Source: Clostridia bacterium (GTDB taxonomy: Bacteria; Bacillota; Clostridia; Oscillospirales; Acutalibacteraceae). From it: a stretch of DNA of 64,000 bases. This document shows positions 18,385-25,731 of this stretch, in pieces. The notes under the pieces were generated by a model. That model saw only the letters and a list, made by a program, of their open reading frames with translations, was not told the DNA's origin and did no database searches. The DNA lies in contig JAFQOJ010000016.1 in NCBI GenBank assembly GCA_017403265.1, positions 62,001-126,000 on the forward strand, given 5' to 3'. Each line of letters starts with the position of its first letter. Positions within the stretch are counted from its first letter, which is position 1. Position numbers and translations under genes: made by a program.

Positions 18385-18752
18385 AATTTTACCTCCTGCT
18401 TTCCATATTATACACATTTCTATATAATTTCATAAGTGAATTTCGCACTTTTCAATAAGATTATACAACAAAAAATAACACAAGTCAATATAAATAGGCT
18501 GTTTAAAAACACACTTTTCAAAATAAAACAAATAGGAACGGTATATGGTTTTATTATCAAAAGCAATTTTAAGGTTTATCACGTTGAAAATAATACACAT
18601 TATTTTCAACATAAATCATCTGTGTGGATAAAATGAATTTTCACTTTTGAGAGTGAAAAAAGTGAAAATTCGCTGAAAATTCACTTTTTCGCTGCATTGA
18701 ATCCCCCTTGGTAGAGAGATTATCGTGTTAGTTATGATTGATTTTTAGTTAT
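18385..18752. other. Intergenic inverted repeats
   Basis: No gene. It holds gttgaaaataat / attattttcaac (12-bp arms, 18580-18608) and a long inverted repeat built on gaattttcactttt and aaaagtgaaaattc (about 18633-18684). These could act as terminators in either direction between the ATPase and the convergently isolated HipB gene. Confidence 0.5.
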
Positions 18753-18859
18753 TTTAGTCCCGAACGGGTATAATTAAGGTGTTTCGATAGCGTTTTATAC
18801 CCGATAGGGTGTAAAACATAGGAAAAAGGTTGATTTTATACCCGATAAGGTATAAAATA
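18753..18859 (+). promoter_or_regulatory. Operator cluster of the HipB-like gene
   Basis: Three related sites: tagtcccgaacgggtata (18755-18772, one half reversed), tatacccgatagggtgta (18796-18813) and tatacccgataaggtata (18837-18854). The last two are 41 bp apart (about four helical turns). The third overlaps the presumed -10 tataaaat at 18851-18858, which fits autorepression by the encoded regulator. Confidence 0.7.
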
Positions 18860-18864
18860 GAACT

Positions 18865-19080
18865 ATGAATACAATTGGTAATTTTATAAAACAAAAAAGA
18901 AAAGAATATGGTCTTACACAAGAGGACTTTGCTATTCGTAGCGGTCTTGGACTTCGCTTTGTTCGTGAACTTGAACAAGGCAAGCAAACAGTTCGTATGG
19001 ATAAAGTAAATCAAGCTCTTGCAATGTTTGATATGGAAGCAGTTCCCGGCAAAAAGGAGAGAAAAATAAATTTAGATTAG
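18865..19080 (+). CDS. HipB-like Xre regulator, orphan antitoxin
   Basis: 71 residues, Cro/CI helix-turn-helix (IGNFIKQKRKEYGLTQEDFA, GLGLRFVRELEQGKQTVRMD) of the HipB/y4mF antitoxin type, which normally bind and repress a hipBA operon. No ribosome binding site precedes the ATG, and the -10 box ends 7 bp upstream, so the mRNA is probably leaderless. No HipA kinase follows: the next 300 bp are non-coding up to the attachment site, so the toxin has been lost or never was here. Confidence 0.8.
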   Translation: MNTIGNFIKQKRKEYGLTQEDFAIRSGLGLRFVRELEQGKQTVRMDKVNQALAMFDMEAVPGKKERKINLD

Positions 19081-19385
19081 TCGGTGAACTATTCCAATTC
19101 GCCTATATGATTTTGGGTGTTGTATCAGTGAACCGCGGATTTGAAAGCACTGCCAAACGGGTGAAATTTCGGGTAAAAAAGAGCGTTTTTCTAACGATAA
19201 TCTAATAAAACGCATTAGAAATTTATTAGAATTTTCCAAAAGCACGAAAAAACCGCGACCTGTGAATTGGTGCGGTTTTCGAGTAGTGAGGGTGCTTGAA
19301 ACCCTTATAAACAGTGGGTTTTTAGGGTTTTCAAAGTTCCAATAAATTCTAATACGTACTTTTAAAATCGGTTAGAGCCACAATT
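19081..19385. other. Right arm of the tRNA-Ser element
   Basis: No gene. It contains an inverted pair accgc...gcggtttt (about 19251-19279) and aacccttataaacagtgggttt (19299-19321), the same type of block seen in the spacers beside the tRNA copies, then runs into the orphan tRNA-Ser 3' half. This fits an attachment-site arm. Confidence 0.5.
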
Positions 19386-19441
19386 CTCGAAATCAGTTAG
19401 GGAGCAATCCCCCGCGAGTTCGAATCTCGCCGTCTCCGCCA
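19386..19441 (+). pseudogene. tRNA-Ser(CGA) 3' half (likely attR)
   Basis: Begins in the anticodon loop (ctcgaaatcag) and continues through variable arm, T-arm cgcgag-ttcgaat-ctcg, cgtctcc, discriminator G and CCA. Its acceptor strand pairs with ggagacg of the 5' halves at 1938 and 2120, not with the intact tRNA at 2313. It is the remote half of the host gene split by the element and is still followed by the tRNA terminator. Confidence 0.85.
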
Positions 19442-19445
19442 ATCA

Positions 19446-19478
19446 AAAGGAACCGACCTTAAGGTTCGGTTCCTTTTT
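19446..19478 (+). terminator. Terminator of the former tRNA-Ser gene
   Basis: Stem aaaggaaccga / ttcggttccttt with an 8-nt loop and T-run, directly after the tRNA 3' half. Confidence 0.8.
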
Positions 19479-19754
19479 AATTTTGTAAATATGAGAGAGA
19501 TTTAAAAAGCTGGTTCAGCTTTGCCGAATTGCGACCTTTCAGGGAATAGTCGCAAAGGTCAGTGCTTCTCGCAATTGGCAGTACACTAGTTTTTGGTGAG
19601 GTTGCGAGCGCGTCCGGTGGACGATACCGCGAGTAAAACAAAGCGCCGCGGTCGAAATTTATCTACGTTTCAAGCAGAAATAAATTTCTGGCACCTCAAA
19701 TATCCAAAACTCACAGTTGTGGATATTTTCAATTTGTAAAATTAAACTTAATAT
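19479..19754 (+). other. Spacer with a degenerate tRNA-Pro-like fragment
   Basis: At 19570-19601 the sequence cgcaattggcagtacactag resembles the D-arm and first anticodon strand of the tRNA-Pro copies further right, so it may be an older 5' fragment. It is followed by gcgcgtccggtggacga (19608-19624) and aaagcgccgcggtc (19641-19654). Both motifs, in the same order and orientation relative to a tRNA fragment, also occur beside tRNA-Leu at 62845-62900. No gene is visible. Confidence 0.5.
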
Positions 19755-19792
19755 CGAGGTGTGGCGCAGTTGGTAGCGCACTAGTTTTGGGA
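19755..19792 (+). pseudogene. tRNA-Pro(TGG) 5' half, copy 1
   Basis: Identical to the first 38 nt of the intact tRNA-Pro at 20171 (cgaggtgtggcgcagttggt and onward), stopping in the anticodon loop at tttggga. Lies exactly 208 bp before copy 2. Confidence 0.85.
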
Positions 19793-19962
19793 GCCGTGAG
19801 TAACGAAAACCCCTAAAATTATACACCCGCCCGAAAGCCCTCAACACTGCGGTTTTCGAGACTTCACAAAAATTAAAAAAGCGGTCAAAATTAAATTTGA
19901 CCACAGTTTGTCCCACAATTGAAAACTTTTTCACTTTTCGGACGTAAAAAACAATTTAATAT

Positions 19963-20000
19963 CGAGGTGTGGCGCAGTTGGTAGCGCACTAGTTTTGGGA
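19963..20000 (+). pseudogene. tRNA-Pro(TGG) 5' half, copy 2
   Basis: Same 38-nt fragment, exactly 208 bp before the intact tRNA-Pro. The spacers after copies 1 and 2 share an arm with ggtcaaaattaaatttgacc and gaccacagtttgtcccaca, but differ near the tRNA, as expected for related attachment arms. Confidence 0.85.
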
Positions 20001-20170
20001 GCACACAGCAGTTAAAACTCTTGAAATTCAACACCACCGCGAAAACCCTTTATTTATGCGGTTTTCAGCGATTTACAAAAATTAAAAAAGCAGTCAAAAT
20101 TAAATTTGACCACAGTTTGTCCCACAACCCGAAAATTTTTCAAAAATTTGGGCAAAAAACAACTTAATAT

Positions 20171-20246
20171 CGAGGTGTGGCGCAGTTGGTAGCGCACTAG
20201 TTTTGGGAACTAGATGCCGCAGGTTCGAGCCCTGTCACCTCGACCA
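20171..20246 (+). tRNA. tRNA-Pro(TGG), intact
   Basis: Acceptor cgaggtg pairs with cacctcg; anticodon stem ctagt/actag encloses a loop with TGG; T-arm caggttcgagccctg; discriminator A and encoded CCA. A terminator follows at once. Confidence 0.96.
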
Positions 20247-20247
20247 A

Positions 20248-20284
20248 AAGCAGTTATGATCGAACGGTCATAACTGCTTTTCTT
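20248..20284 (+). terminator. Terminator after tRNA-Pro
   Basis: Stem aagcagttatga / tcataactgctt with a short loop followed by ttcttattt. Confidence 0.8.
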
Positions 20285-20370
20285 ATTTATTTTAATTTTT
20301 ACAAATACACTTGAAAAATGTCGTTAAATGGATTAAAATGGTAGTATAGATCTTAAAACGAGGTGTTAAT

Positions 20371-20784
20371 TTGTTAAAATGCGTTGAATATGGTTGTCCA
20401 ATTATCGTTTTAATTATTATTGCCGTATTAAAAATTTCTGTTGATGATACAGTAAAATTAGAAAGAATTAAACGTATAATAGTAGAGACATCTATCGATA
20501 TTATGTCCCTAGCAATTTCTTTTGTTATCTCATTTATAATCGCTATTGTAAATCAAATCAATTTCGAAAATATGTCAGAAATGTTGGCTACTGGCTTTAT
20601 TTGCTTTGTTGTTTATATTCTCTTATTAATTTTTACAGTTTTATCTTCAAAGTTCTTCATTAGGAAATATTCCGAAACCGAAAAAACATTACACTTGATT
20701 TTGGGAGTGGCTATAGGATATTTAATTGCCATTCCTAGTCTATATCACTCTATTGAACTTTTACAATCTTTAGGAGGTGTTTGA
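20371..20784 (+). CDS. Small four-helix membrane protein
   Basis: 137 residues starting at TTG 20371 with aggtg about 6 bp upstream. Hydrophobic segments lie near residues 8-20, 42-62, 73-93 and 108-130, so it is an integral membrane protein. No family recognised. Its stop is 2 bp before the TIR-like gene start, so the two are one operon. It may be the membrane partner of the TIR-like effector (inference). Confidence 0.75.
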   Translation: MLKCVEYGCPIIVLIIIAVLKISVDDTVKLERIKRIIVETSIDIMSLAISFVISFIIAIVNQINFENMSEMLATGFICFVVYILLLIFTVLSSKFFIRKYSETEKTLHLILGVAIGYLIAIPSLYHSIELLQSLGGV

Positions 20785-20786
20785 TT

Positions 20787-21506
20787 ATGAACGAAATATA
20801 TGTTATATTAACAATCACGATCACACTAATAATGTGTGTTTCTGTTATTCTAATTGATATTTTATCTAGAAATCGTCAAAGCAAATATAATGATGAAAAA
20901 AATCGAATTGAACTTGATCGAACTAGGGCTTACTATGAAGAAAGACTATATAGAATTCAAGATGAATTAATGAAAAATGAACGTAGATGGGCCGATGTTA
21001 ATAATCTTGTAGTTTCTGCACAAGCAAACAAAACATTAAATTCCACCAAAGATAATGTTGTTGAATTAATACAGAAAAATTTTGGAATTGAAAATATTGA
21101 TTGTAGCGAAAATAAAAGATCTGTATTTGTTCTTACTCCGTTTTTAGAAAGGGAATTTGAAACATTTGAGGCAATAAAGAATACTTGTATGGAAGTAAAC
21201 TTAACATGTACACGAGGAGACGAAGTATTCAGAGACAAGGATATACTTACGCATATTATTACTTCAATTTCAAAATCATCTGTTATCATAGCTAATCTAA
21301 ACGGTAGAAATGCGAATGTTTTCTACGAATTAGGTATATGTCATAGTATGGGAAAACCAATTATACTTATATCAAGAAATAAAAACAATCTACCTTTCGA
21401 TATTCAAAACAAAAACATTGTTTTTTATAATAGTTTATATGATTTACAACATCAACTTAAAGATGAACTATTAAAAATATTTATTGACAAAAATCACTTA
21501 GAATAA
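20787..21506 (+). CDS. Membrane-anchored TIR-like / deoxyribosyltransferase-like protein
   Basis: 239 residues. The ATG at 20787 is preferred over the TTG at 20781 because aggaggtg lies 8 bp upstream. One N-terminal transmembrane helix (about 5-25), a charged coiled coil (30-75), then an alpha/beta domain (from about 110) with SVIIANLNGRNANVFYELG and GKPIILI. That pattern belongs to the nucleoside deoxyribosyltransferase/TIR-like superfamily, where the Glu of YELG is the usual catalytic residue (NAD or nucleotide N-glycosidase). A phage-defence effector is plausible, unproven. Confidence 0.78.
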   Translation: MNEIYVILTITITLIMCVSVILIDILSRNRQSKYNDEKNRIELDRTRAYYEERLYRIQDELMKNERRWADVNNLVVSAQANKTLNSTKDNVVELIQKNFGIENIDCSENKRSVFVLTPFLEREFETFEAIKNTCMEVNLTCTRGDEVFRDKDILTHIITSISKSSVIIANLNGRNANVFYELGICHSMGKPIILISRNKNNLPFDIQNKNIVFYNSLYDLQHQLKDELLKIFIDKNHLE

Positions 21507-21545
21507 ATTTTCAATATATTTCTTTTAATCTGCTTTCCAACTTTT

Positions 21546-21573
21546 AGGGCGGCTCTTACGAGTCGCCCTCTTT
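21546..21573 (+). terminator. Terminator after the TIR-like operon
   Basis: Stem gggcggctc / gagtcgccc with tctttttg on the plus strand. It overlaps the 3' end of the convergent integrase gene. Confidence 0.75.
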
Positions 21574-22995
21574 TTGTTTCTGCTTTTCAACTTTAATCGC
21601 AGTTTTCTTCTCTTCAATCATCTCCGCTAGCAGTTTTTCACACTCTTCTTTTGTCTTAGCATACACATTAAATTTCTTACGCTTGCCGTTTGGTAGTCTT
21701 GGGTAGTAACTGCCCTCCCACAAGGTATCGTTTATCTGATACACGCAACCTGTTCCCGACTTTCGAATCTTTCGCTCTAAGGGTTTGAAATCGGGTGCAG
21801 GTTGCGTTTTTATGTTCGGCTTGGGCGTTTGCTCGATCTCTGGCATCTCGGCGTCTGTACCGCCTATTTTGCGGTCTATGTTTATTGCCGCTTGCATTTG
21901 CATTGTGTCGGTCATATGGCTGTATATATCAAGCGTTGTTGCTGCTGAGACGTGTCCTATTATTGACGACAAGGTTTTCACATCCATACCATTTTCAAGC
22001 GACCTTGTTGCAAATGTATGCCGTAGGTCGTGGAAGCGTATTTGCTTACAGTTGGCTCGGTCAAGCAAGCGTTTTAGTATATGCGTTATTGAACTTGGAT
22101 GCCTTGGTTGGTTGAGTTCAAGCGGTGACGGGAATATCCACTCGGAATTCACCGTCCTTTTATATTCTCTGAACACCTCAACCACCGCAGACGGTAGTAC
22201 AAGAGTGCGAATTGATGATTTAGTTTTGGGTGTTGATATTTCTATTGTTCCACGAGCGGCTGTTGCTTGTCGGCGGATTTTGAGTTCGCCTGTGCGGAAA
22301 TTTAGGTCTTCCCATTTGAGTCCTAGCATCTCACCTTTACGCATACCCGTCGAGAGTTCAAGCAAGAACATTTCATAAAATCCCTCTTGCTTCGCTTGTA
22401 TTAAGAACCGCCTTGTTTCCTCGGCGGTCAGCACTTGCATTTCTTGTGCTTTTTTAGGAGGCAGTTTACAACCAATTGCCGGATTAATTTTAATCAGTCC
22501 CTCGTCAACCGCTTTTTGAAGTGCCGTTCTGCAAGTTGTGTGACAGGCTCTTACCACTCTATCAGAGACTCCCTCGCCGTACAGCTCAACATATTGTTTT
22601 CTACCACTCTTTTTAAGCTTTGCATAAAACTGTTGTAGGTCGTTTTGCGTTAACTTATTCAGTTGTATTTTACCAATGCTAGGGATTATGTGATTGTATA
22701 TTCTGCCCTCGTAACACACCATTGTGCTATCCCTTAGCGACGGTTTTGAGAAGTTTTCATACCAGAATTCAAGCCAATTACCGAACGGCATTTCGGGTGT
22801 ACAGCGTGTGCTGACCGTTCCGTATTCCTCTTTCAGTTTTTCGAGCTTCTCCGCACACTCTGTTTTAGTTTTTGCAAGGACGTTTTTGGTTTTAGGTAAT
22901 CCGTTTTCGTCATAACCGATTACTACTCTGCCTTCCCATCGTCCGTCCTTGCGCTGCCTTAGCATTCCCTTGCCATTACATCTTCTTTTTGCCAT
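21556..22995 (-). CDS. Tyrosine recombinase with extra C-terminal arm-like domain
   Basis: 479 residues, about 90 longer than its neighbour. N-terminal arm-binding motif (RKDGRWEGRVVIGYDENG), core-binding domain, then catalytic GMRKGE (about 218), HDLRH (about 321) and IYSHMTD (about 356). After residue 395 it repeats the arm-domain pattern (QINDTLWEGSYYPRLPNGKR, VYAKTKEECEKLLAEM), so it carries a second DNA-binding module at the C-terminus. ATG has aggaggtg upstream. It follows the next integrase by 10 bp, so both are co-expressed. Confidence 0.92.
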   Translation of the reverse strand: MAKRRCNGKGMLRQRKDGRWEGRVVIGYDENGLPKTKNVLAKTKTECAEKLEKLKEEYGTVSTRCTPEMPFGNWLEFWYENFSKPSLRDSTMVCYEGRIYNHIIPSIGKIQLNKLTQNDLQQFYAKLKKSGRKQYVELYGEGVSDRVVRACHTTCRTALQKAVDEGLIKINPAIGCKLPPKKAQEMQVLTAEETRRFLIQAKQEGFYEMFLLELSTGMRKGEMLGLKWEDLNFRTGELKIRRQATAARGTIEISTPKTKSSIRTLVLPSAVVEVFREYKRTVNSEWIFPSPLELNQPRHPSSITHILKRLLDRANCKQIRFHDLRHTFATRSLENGMDVKTLSSIIGHVSAATTLDIYSHMTDTMQMQAAINIDRKIGGTDAEMPEIEQTPKPNIKTQPAPDFKPLERKIRKSGTGCVYQINDTLWEGSYYPRLPNGKRKKFNVYAKTKEECEKLLAEMIEEKKTAIKVEKQKQKEGDS

Positions 22996-23005
22996 ACCGC
23001 ACCTC

Positions 23006-24160
23006 CTAGATTATGAAGTCATCTACGAACGAGCCGATTATTTTTGATGCTCTTTGTTGCATATCGGTTGTAACGTGAGTGTATGTATCAAGCGTAAAAC
23101 TCGCATTCGTGTGACCTAATATTTTTGAAAGTGTTTTGGCATCTACACCGCTTATCAGCGAGTGTGTTGCAAAGGTGTGCCGCAAATCGTGGAAGCGTAT
23201 GAGAGGTAGTTCTGCATTTTTAAGTATTACTTTTAATTTATTGTAGGCACTTGACGGTGCCATCGGCAGTTCGGGGTTGTATAAATTTCTGAATATCCAT
23301 TCGCCGAATGCCGTTTCTTTTCTTCGTCTCAGTATTAATGCGGTGCTCGGCGGAAGCAGAATTGTTCGCTTACCTGTTTCGGTTTTTGTCTCACCCCATG
23401 TGAGTCCGCCACCGCGTTTTGCTGTTACCGAGCGACTGATTTTTATTTTGCCTGACTGTTCATCGAAGTCATCCCACCTTAGTCCGCATATCTCACCAAG
23501 CCTGAGCCCTGTCGTACATTCGGTGTAGAAGAAGTCGTACCATTCGGGATAAGACTTTATTGCTTCGAGGAATATTTTGAATTGTTCTTCATTTAGAATC
23601 TGCATCGGCGGATAATTATTTTTAGGTATTGTCGTACCATTTGTAGGATTTTTTACTATCAATCTTTCTTTTACCGCCGCGTCCATTGCTTCGTGAAGCA
23701 TCATATGTATACCGCGAATCATACTGTCAGCAAGTTCTGTGCCGTGCTTTTCGGTAGCTCTTTTTCTACCATACTTTTTAAGATAGTTATACATTTTTTG
23801 AATTTCGGCTGTCGTTATAAATGCAATTTGTTTGTCACCAAGGTGAGGCTTTATATGATTTTCTATCATATTTGTGTAGCTTTCAAAGGTGCTGGGTCTG
23901 ATAGAAAATATCATATATTCGTTCATCCACTTGTCGAGCCAGTCAGCAAGAGTCATGTTACTTTCTTCGGTAAGTTCTACACCACGGTACTCTTCAATTC
24001 TAAGATGCATCTTCTCAAGAGCTTCCTTTTGTGTCTTACCGTATACGTAACGGAAGATTGGAGTGCCGTCATTTTTATGACCGACAACGATTCTTCCTTC
24101 CCAAAGATTTTTACGTTTTTGTCTAATATTGCCGTCACCGGACGGTCTTCTTCCAGCCAT
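23006..24160 (-). CDS. Tyrosine recombinase
   Basis: 384-residue phage-type integrase: N-terminal arm domain (RQKRKNLWEGRIVVGHKNDG), core-binding domain, catalytic GLRLGE (about 223), HDLRH (about 325) and Tyr in TYTHVTT (about 360). ATG has aaggagatg upstream. It is related to but distinct from the downstream integrase, so the pair came together from two elements or acts as a two-recombinase unit. Confidence 0.92.
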   Translation of the reverse strand: MAGRRPSGDGNIRQKRKNLWEGRIVVGHKNDGTPIFRYVYGKTQKEALEKMHLRIEEYRGVELTEESNMTLADWLDKWMNEYMIFSIRPSTFESYTNMIENHIKPHLGDKQIAFITTAEIQKMYNYLKKYGRKRATEKHGTELADSMIRGIHMMLHEAMDAAVKERLIVKNPTNGTTIPKNNYPPMQILNEEQFKIFLEAIKSYPEWYDFFYTECTTGLRLGEICGLRWDDFDEQSGKIKISRSVTAKRGGGLTWGETKTETGKRTILLPPSTALILRRRKETAFGEWIFRNLYNPELPMAPSSAYNKLKVILKNAELPLIRFHDLRHTFATHSLISGVDAKTLSKILGHTNASFTLDTYTHVTTDMQQRASKIIGSFVDDFII

Positions 24161-24664
24161 TTTATCATCTCCTTTTTTTATTTAATTTTTTGGCTTCTGT
24201 TAGCCCTCACAATACCACATTTCATGCGGAATATCCAGCAATTTTGAGGCTTAATTTTATATGTCAGAAAATTAACCACGACCCCTCTCAAAACCCTTTA
24301 ACCATGCGGGTTTGAGGGGGTCACGTGCAACCCAGAAACGCAAAAAGGCCTCAGGGTGTCACCCAAACTTTCGACTCTTCGAGGCCTCACAAAGCCTTTA
24401 ACGGTCGGCATTGCCGTCCGTTGTGAATCGAAAAGGAGCGCAACAGCGGCGCCTTTTCTTTCACCTGCTTTATTTTCGGTCGGTGCCATATTTTCGTAAT
24501 ATTCAATTGTTATTTTCCCTCAGTATTTCTTCGAATTTTTTGCAGGTCTTCACAAATCCTCAAATTTGCGTTTTAGCTTCACTTTCGAGTATTTTCTTTA
24601 AGCTTCTATAAAAATCGCACACAGGCGAATTTACGGGCGAAATAATCGCGAACACGTCCCTTGA
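24161..24664. other. Leader region of the tandem integrases
   Basis: No gene. It holds a GC-rich hairpin of opposed cccctctcaaaaccc and gggtttgaggggg (24285-24320), the minus-strand terminator at 24342-24386, and the motif cacaaagcctttaac (24388-24402), which also occurs in the tRNA-Ser spacer at 2191. This suggests attachment-arm DNA, but no tRNA-like core was found here. Confidence 0.5.
24342..24386 (-). terminator. Terminator after the HTH/Xis pair
   Basis: On the minus strand ggcctc and gaggcc form the stem with cttttt following. It separates the HTH/Xis genes from the integrases. Confidence 0.6.
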
Positions 24665-25084
24665 CTATACTGCATATTTTGACTGCTTTTTAAGTGCTTT
24701 TTGAATTTTATAGTTTTTATCTAATTCTACTAGCTGTTGCTCGTGGTAATATTTAGATGCTTCACCGATCGGACGGATAGTATAAAGCAAATTTCCGTTG
24801 CGAGTTTTTCCGTTTTTTAAACGAACTTTTGTAGGCTCTACCGTTATCAATTTCTTCTCGACTAAACTGTCAACATATTTTCTTACTGTATTCACACTCA
24901 TACCGAGTACCTTGCCTATGGTTTTATAGCTTGGGTAACACTGAAACGTTTTTCTATTTTCAAAATCCATAAGGCAAGTGTATACTGCAATTTCGCCACT
25001 GTTCAAACCTAACCTTGTAATTTGTTTTGGCATTGGAATGTAATCTTTTACAGGGTCGGTTTTAAGATAGCGATAATATTTCAT
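24665..25084 (-). CDS. Helix-turn-helix replication/regulatory protein
   Basis: 139 residues with a winged helix-turn-helix like those of replication initiators (SGEIAVYTCLMDFENR, YKTIGKVLGMSVNTVRKYVD, SLVEKKLITVE). Overlaps the Xis gene by 4 bp, so the pair is coupled. It may be a replication initiator fragment or a regulator of the element. Confidence 0.7.
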   Translation of the reverse strand: MKYYRYLKTDPVKDYIPMPKQITRLGLNSGEIAVYTCLMDFENRKTFQCYPSYKTIGKVLGMSVNTVRKYVDSLVEKKLITVEPTKVRLKNGKTRNGNLLYTIRPIGEASKYYHEQQLVELDKNYKIQKALKKQSKYAV

Positions 25085-25290
25085 TTCTTTTCTCCCGACT
25101 TCTCATCTACCCAAGCTATAAATTTATCTCGATTAATAAACATTCTGCTTCCAACTCTAAAGGATGGGAAATCTTTTTCGTGCATCAACTCATAGGCCGA
25201 TGCAATACTGATACCGAGAACTTCCGTGAGATTTTTTGCATTTAACATCAGCGGCAGCTCTTCGTAAGTTTTGTATTTGCAATCTTGCAT
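25081..25290 (-). CDS. Excisionase (Xis-like)
   Basis: 69 residues with the Xis fold LNAKNLTEVLGISIASAYEL and FPSFRVGSRMFINRDKFIAW. ATG has gaaaggaaa upstream. Expected to direct excision by one or both of the tandem integrases. Confidence 0.82.
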   Translation of the reverse strand: MQDCKYKTYEELPLMLNAKNLTEVLGISIASAYELMHEKDFPSFRVGSRMFINRDKFIAWVDEKSGEKK

Positions 25291-25731
25291 ATTTTCTTTT
25301 TCCTTTCAGTTTATTTGCCATATATTTTTAAGAACTTATGGCACGTTCTTTTTTCTGCTGCCGCCTTTTGCGGCGGCTATTCTGAGTTGGTCATTGTTAT
25401 CACCCTTTCTATAATAATGTAATTTGTAAAAATATTTTTCCTTGCAAAATCTTAGTGCTATATTCTCGCAAAGAAAAAATAAAAGACTCATACATCAAAG
25501 CCAGAATGAAAATACAAAAATCTTTCGATTTGCATTTCCGCATTAAGCGTTTTATGTATGAGTCCTAATTTACTGTCTTATTATAAATGTATTTAGTTTT
25601 TGTCTGAGAGACTTATTCGCAGATTTTATTAACCGTAACGAATTAATATTTGTTCTTGAAAAATATTCCTCTTATCAGACCGAAAAGAACACTGCCGATA
25701 AACATATCGGCTCTTCTTGATTTGTTAGATA
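25291..25731. other. Gap with long hairpin
   Basis: No gene. Apart from the 80-nt hairpin at 25485-25564 (separate entry), it has a GC hairpin gccgcc-ttttgc-ggcggc near 25358-25377 close to the Xis promoter region. Confidence 0.5.
25485..25564. ncRNA. 80-nt ungapped hairpin, possible structured RNA
   Basis: Two 38-nt arms face each other around a 4-nt loop without any insertion or deletion. The outer 11 bp (gactcatacat / atgtatgagtc) and inner 5 bp next to the loop pair perfectly; the middle 22 positions mix pairs, wobbles and mismatches. On the minus strand it ends ttttattttttc, so it could be a long terminator for the gene at 25732-26112 or a processed small RNA. Confidence 0.5.

Larger units (their letters stand above)
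2161..19385. mobile_element. Integrative and mobilizable element in tRNA-Ser
   Basis: Bounded by the two halves of a tRNA-Ser(CGA) gene sharing the core ctcgaaat. In order from the left it carries excisionase-like genes, a tyrosine integrase, an origin-of-transfer candidate with MobP relaxase and MobC, a RepA-type ATPase, repeat fields that could be an origin, a secreted CAP-domain module and a restriction/defence operon. No type IV secretion genes are present, so transfer would need a helper conjugative element. Left boundary could be 1977 or 2160 because of the duplicated half. Boundaries are inferred from the tRNA halves. Confidence 0.75.

Noticed and set aside
18865..19440. Complete HipBA toxin-antitoxin operon
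   Set aside because: Only the HipB-like gene is present; the following 300 bp have no kinase reading frame in any frame.
19755..20246. tRNA-Pro tandem units as a CRISPR-like or minisatellite array
   Set aside because: The constant part is a tRNA 5' half and the spacers are related, so recombination at a tRNA gene explains it better.
21785..22378. 197-codon ORF on the strand opposite the long integrase
   Set aside because: It is the shadow of a well-supported recombinase gene with all catalytic motifs; no ribosome binding site and no recognisable domain.
23693..24247. 184-codon ORF opposite the second integrase
   Set aside because: Antisense shadow of a gene with clear motifs; composition rich in Phe, His and Cys is typical of artefacts.
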